DNA of 7,839 bases from CAXQRU01 sp964226685 (GTDB taxonomy: Bacteria; Pseudomonadota; Gammaproteobacteria; Pseudomonadales; Cellvibrionaceae): assembly GCA_964226685.1 (NCBI GenBank), contig CAXQRU010000062.1, forward strand, positions 1 to 7,839. The letters run 5' to 3'. The first letter of the stretch is position 1, and each line of letters starts with the position of its first letter. A program made the translations under genes and the position numbers. The notes beneath the pieces are model-generated. The model was not told the origin of the DNA and searched no databases. It saw only the letters and a program-made list of their open reading frames with translations. Below are positions 6,697-7,839 of the stretch, in pieces.

Positions 6697-7522
6697 AATC
6701 TTCGAAAGCCCAATTCTAGTATTTGGTGGCCCGTATTCCAATCTACAGGCCACCCAAGCGCTAAGATTAGCGGCAGAGGATCTGAACATTGAACCCAGCC
6801 ACTGCATTTGCACGGGTGATGCCATCGCTTACTGCGCCCAGCCCAATGAAACAATTGATGAGCTGCGAGACTGGGGCATCAACTTAATCGCAGGCAACTG
6901 CGAGCAAGCCATCGTCCAAGATGCCTTAGATTGTGGCTGCGGCTTTGAACAAGGCTCCACCTGCGACGCACTTTCTGCCCAGTGGTTTGAATTTTCTAAA
7001 CATCATATTTCGTTTGAGAATCGTCAATGGTTGGCCACATTGCCAGGCAGCTTGCGCTTTCAATTTTATGGGCTTGCAGGTTTGGTGTTTCACGGCAGCC
7101 CCAAACAAACCAACCAATTTTTATTTCCCTCCTCACTCGAGGAAGAATTTGAACAAGCTGTAAACCAAGAGTCCGCCCGTTTATTGTTAGGCGGCCATAG
7201 CGGCTTGCCTTTTACACGGCAGTTAAATTCTGGAGCCATTTGGCACAATGCCGGCGCGATTGGCATGCCCGCTAACGATGGCTCTAAAAACACCTGGTAC
7301 AGCATCATTAGCCAAAGCGGTTCAAAGCTTGTGATTGAAACCCGAGCATTACACTATCCCTTTGCACAAGCCGCGCAAAAAATGCGAGAGCTCGGTTTGG
7401 ATAATGGCTATTGCCAAGCGCTTGAAAGCGGCTTATGGCCAAGTATTGATGTCTTACCCAAGGAAGATGCCAGACGTGCTGGCGAAGCGCTATCGCCATT
7501 AAGAACAGAGCATCAATGCTAG
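6689..7522 (+). CDS. Metallophosphoesterase-like protein with altered metal motifs and a cysteine cluster
   Basis: This 277-residue protein follows the calcineurin-like phosphoesterase fold in order. A first motif FGGPYSNLQA (12-21) stands where SDIHGN is usual. TGDAIAYCAQPNETIDELR (42-60) and AGNCEQA (68-74, for GNHD) follow, then VFHGSPKQ (133-140), GGHSGLPF (168-175, for GHTH) and NAGAIGMPANDGS (187-199). The first Asp/His pair, the GNHD His and the second GHTH His are therefore replaced, while D44, N70, H135 and H170 remain. Cysteines cluster at 39, 41, 49, 71, 82, 84 and 92 (including DCGCGF), suggesting a different metal site. From memory, a subgroup of bacterial proteins shares these changes and the C-terminal GLWPSIDVLPKED (248-260). 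It may be an altered-metal enzyme or a non-catalytic binder. The start is GTG, overlapping the symporter stop by 8 bases, with no clear ribosome binding site; no better in-frame start is nearby. Cytosolic, no signal peptide. Confidence 0.75.
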   Translation: MIKIFESPILVFGGPYSNLQATQALRLAAEDLNIEPSHCICTGDAIAYCAQPNETIDELRDWGINLIAGNCEQAIVQDALDCGCGFEQGSTCDALSAQWFEFSKHHISFENRQWLATLPGSLRFQFYGLAGLVFHGSPKQTNQFLFPSSLEEEFEQAVNQESARLLLGGHSGLPFTRQLNSGAIWHNAGAIGMPANDGSKNTWYSIISQSGSKLVIETRALHYPFAQAAQKMRELGLDNGYCQALESGLWPSIDVLPKEDARRAGEALSPLRTEHQC

Positions 7523-7604
7523 CTCTCCACTCTAATGAAACACTCAGTTTTTGATAATAATATTGCGCCAGAAATATCCACAAACAAAAATAAGCTGAAC
7601 CGAC

Positions 7605-7799
7605 TTACCACTCACCTGAGTATGTATCTAAAACATACTCACCCGACAATTCGGTTTTAATATTTGTTAAAACTTCTTCAATACATGGGTTTATCATATT
7701 TTTGACCAACAAAGCCTTAACAACTGGCTTAATTGATTGATTTTCAAGCAAAACTAGACTCGCCTCACCGTTTTTAGCCGATTTATTCGAGACAAACCC
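7605..7799 (-). CDS. Possible C-terminal part of an unrecognised gene (doubtful)
   Basis: The minus strand is open for 64 sense codons from just after a TGA at 7802-7800 to a TAA at 7607-7605. The translation has a protein-like mix, with an alternating hydrophobic/charged part (ASLVLLENQSIKPVVKALLV) and an ending EYVLDTYSGEW. I do not recognise a family. No good start is visible: the only ATG (7697) gives 30 residues, and a TTG occurs about 17 codons into the frame. If real it is convergent with the phosphoesterase gene. The frame may be the tail of a longer gene broken by an error or mutation near the contig end, where read quality is suspect because an adapter follows directly. A chance open frame in AT-rich DNA is equally plausible. 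Confidence 0.22.
   Translation of the reverse strand, partial: GFVSNKSAKNGEASLVLLENQSIKPVVKALLVKNMINPCIEEVLTNIKTELSGEYVLDTYSGEW
7617..7641. repeat. Perfect 9-bp inverted repeat with a 7-base loop
   Basis: TGAGTATGT (7617-7625) and ACATACTCA (7633-7641) are exact reverse complements around ATCTAAA. AACCGA (7598-7603) and TCGGTT (7651-7656) flank it and could form an outer 6-bp stem, giving a nested structure. There is no long T-run after it, only TTTT at 7655-7658, so a terminator for the symporter unit is possible but weak. A protein-binding palindrome is the alternative. Confidence 0.45.
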
Positions 7800-7816
7800 T
7801 CATTCTTGTTACATGT

Positions 7817-7839
7817 AGATCGGAAGAGCACACGTCTGA
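7817..7839 (+). other. Illumina TruSeq adapter sequence (not genomic)
   Basis: The last 23 bases, starting AGATCGGAAGAGCACACGTC, match the standard TruSeq read-1 adapter exactly as far as they go. A natural genome would not carry this by chance at the very end of a window. It is untrimmed read-through retained in the assembly, and the true genomic sequence ends at or before 7816. Confidence 0.96.

Larger units (their letters stand above)
7523..7816. other. AT-rich terminal stretch without a confident gene
   Basis: These 294 bases follow the phosphoesterase and run to the adapter. They look richer in A and T than the rest of the window. They hold a perfect inverted repeat (7617-7641), a minus-strand open frame (7605-7799) and an overlapping plus-strand frame of 41 codons (7535-7660) without a ribosome binding site. 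No T-run-backed terminator for the upstream unit was recognised; CCGA-CAAT-TCGG-TTTT at 7643-7658 is only a 4-bp stem. Confidence 0.5.

Noticed and set aside
7507..7526. AGAGC/GCTCT pairing at the phosphoesterase stop as a terminator
   Set aside because: Only 5 bp with a 10-base loop and no T-run after it.
7535..7660. Plus-strand 41-codon open frame starting MKHSVF, 12 bases after the phosphoesterase stop
   Set aside because: No ribosome binding site, no recognised family, and it overlaps an equally plausible minus-strand frame and the inverted repeat. Too weak to list as a gene.
1..7839. CRISPR arrays, tRNA or rRNA genes, toxin-antitoxin pairs, or a defence island
   Set aside because: No regularly spaced repeats, no cloverleaf-type sequence and no recognised defence or toxin families were seen on either strand.

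Overview
The window looks like a small, essentially complete contig from a gammaproteobacterium of moderate GC content. The order UPF0149 (ygfB) - pepP - ubiH - ubiI on the minus strand matches the E. coli arrangement, and the proteins resemble gammaproteobacterial homologues. Genus cannot be settled; a marine or environmental lineage is a guess from the symporter and phosphoesterase types. All family calls come from motifs read by eye; no search was run.

Left end (1-369): the minus strand carries the left terminus of an IS66-family insertion sequence (1-126), with the first 14 codons of its tnpA. It abuts the start of a methyl-accepting chemotaxis protein gene, which it interrupts inside the first membrane helix. 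A short intergenic stretch with a plus-oriented hairpin and T-tract separates this from the ubi operon.

Core (370-4602, minus strand): four tightly packed genes overlap or sit 2 bases apart. They are a YgfB/UPF0149 protein, Xaa-Pro aminopeptidase P, and two FAD-dependent ubiquinone-pathway hydroxylases, UbiH and UbiI. This is housekeeping content.

Right half (4689-7522): a flavin-reductase-domain protein on the minus strand diverges from a two-gene plus-strand unit. That unit is a sodium/solute symporter followed, with an 8-base overlap, by an unusual metallophosphoesterase-like protein. Several canonical metal ligands of the latter are replaced and it carries a cysteine cluster. It is the least ordinary gene here.

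Right end (7523-7839): an AT-rich stretch holds one doubtful reading frame and a perfect 9-bp inverted repeat. The last 23 bases match the start of the Illumina TruSeq adapter, so they are not genomic. I found no CRISPR array, tRNA, rRNA, recognisable defence system or other clearly new multi-gene system.
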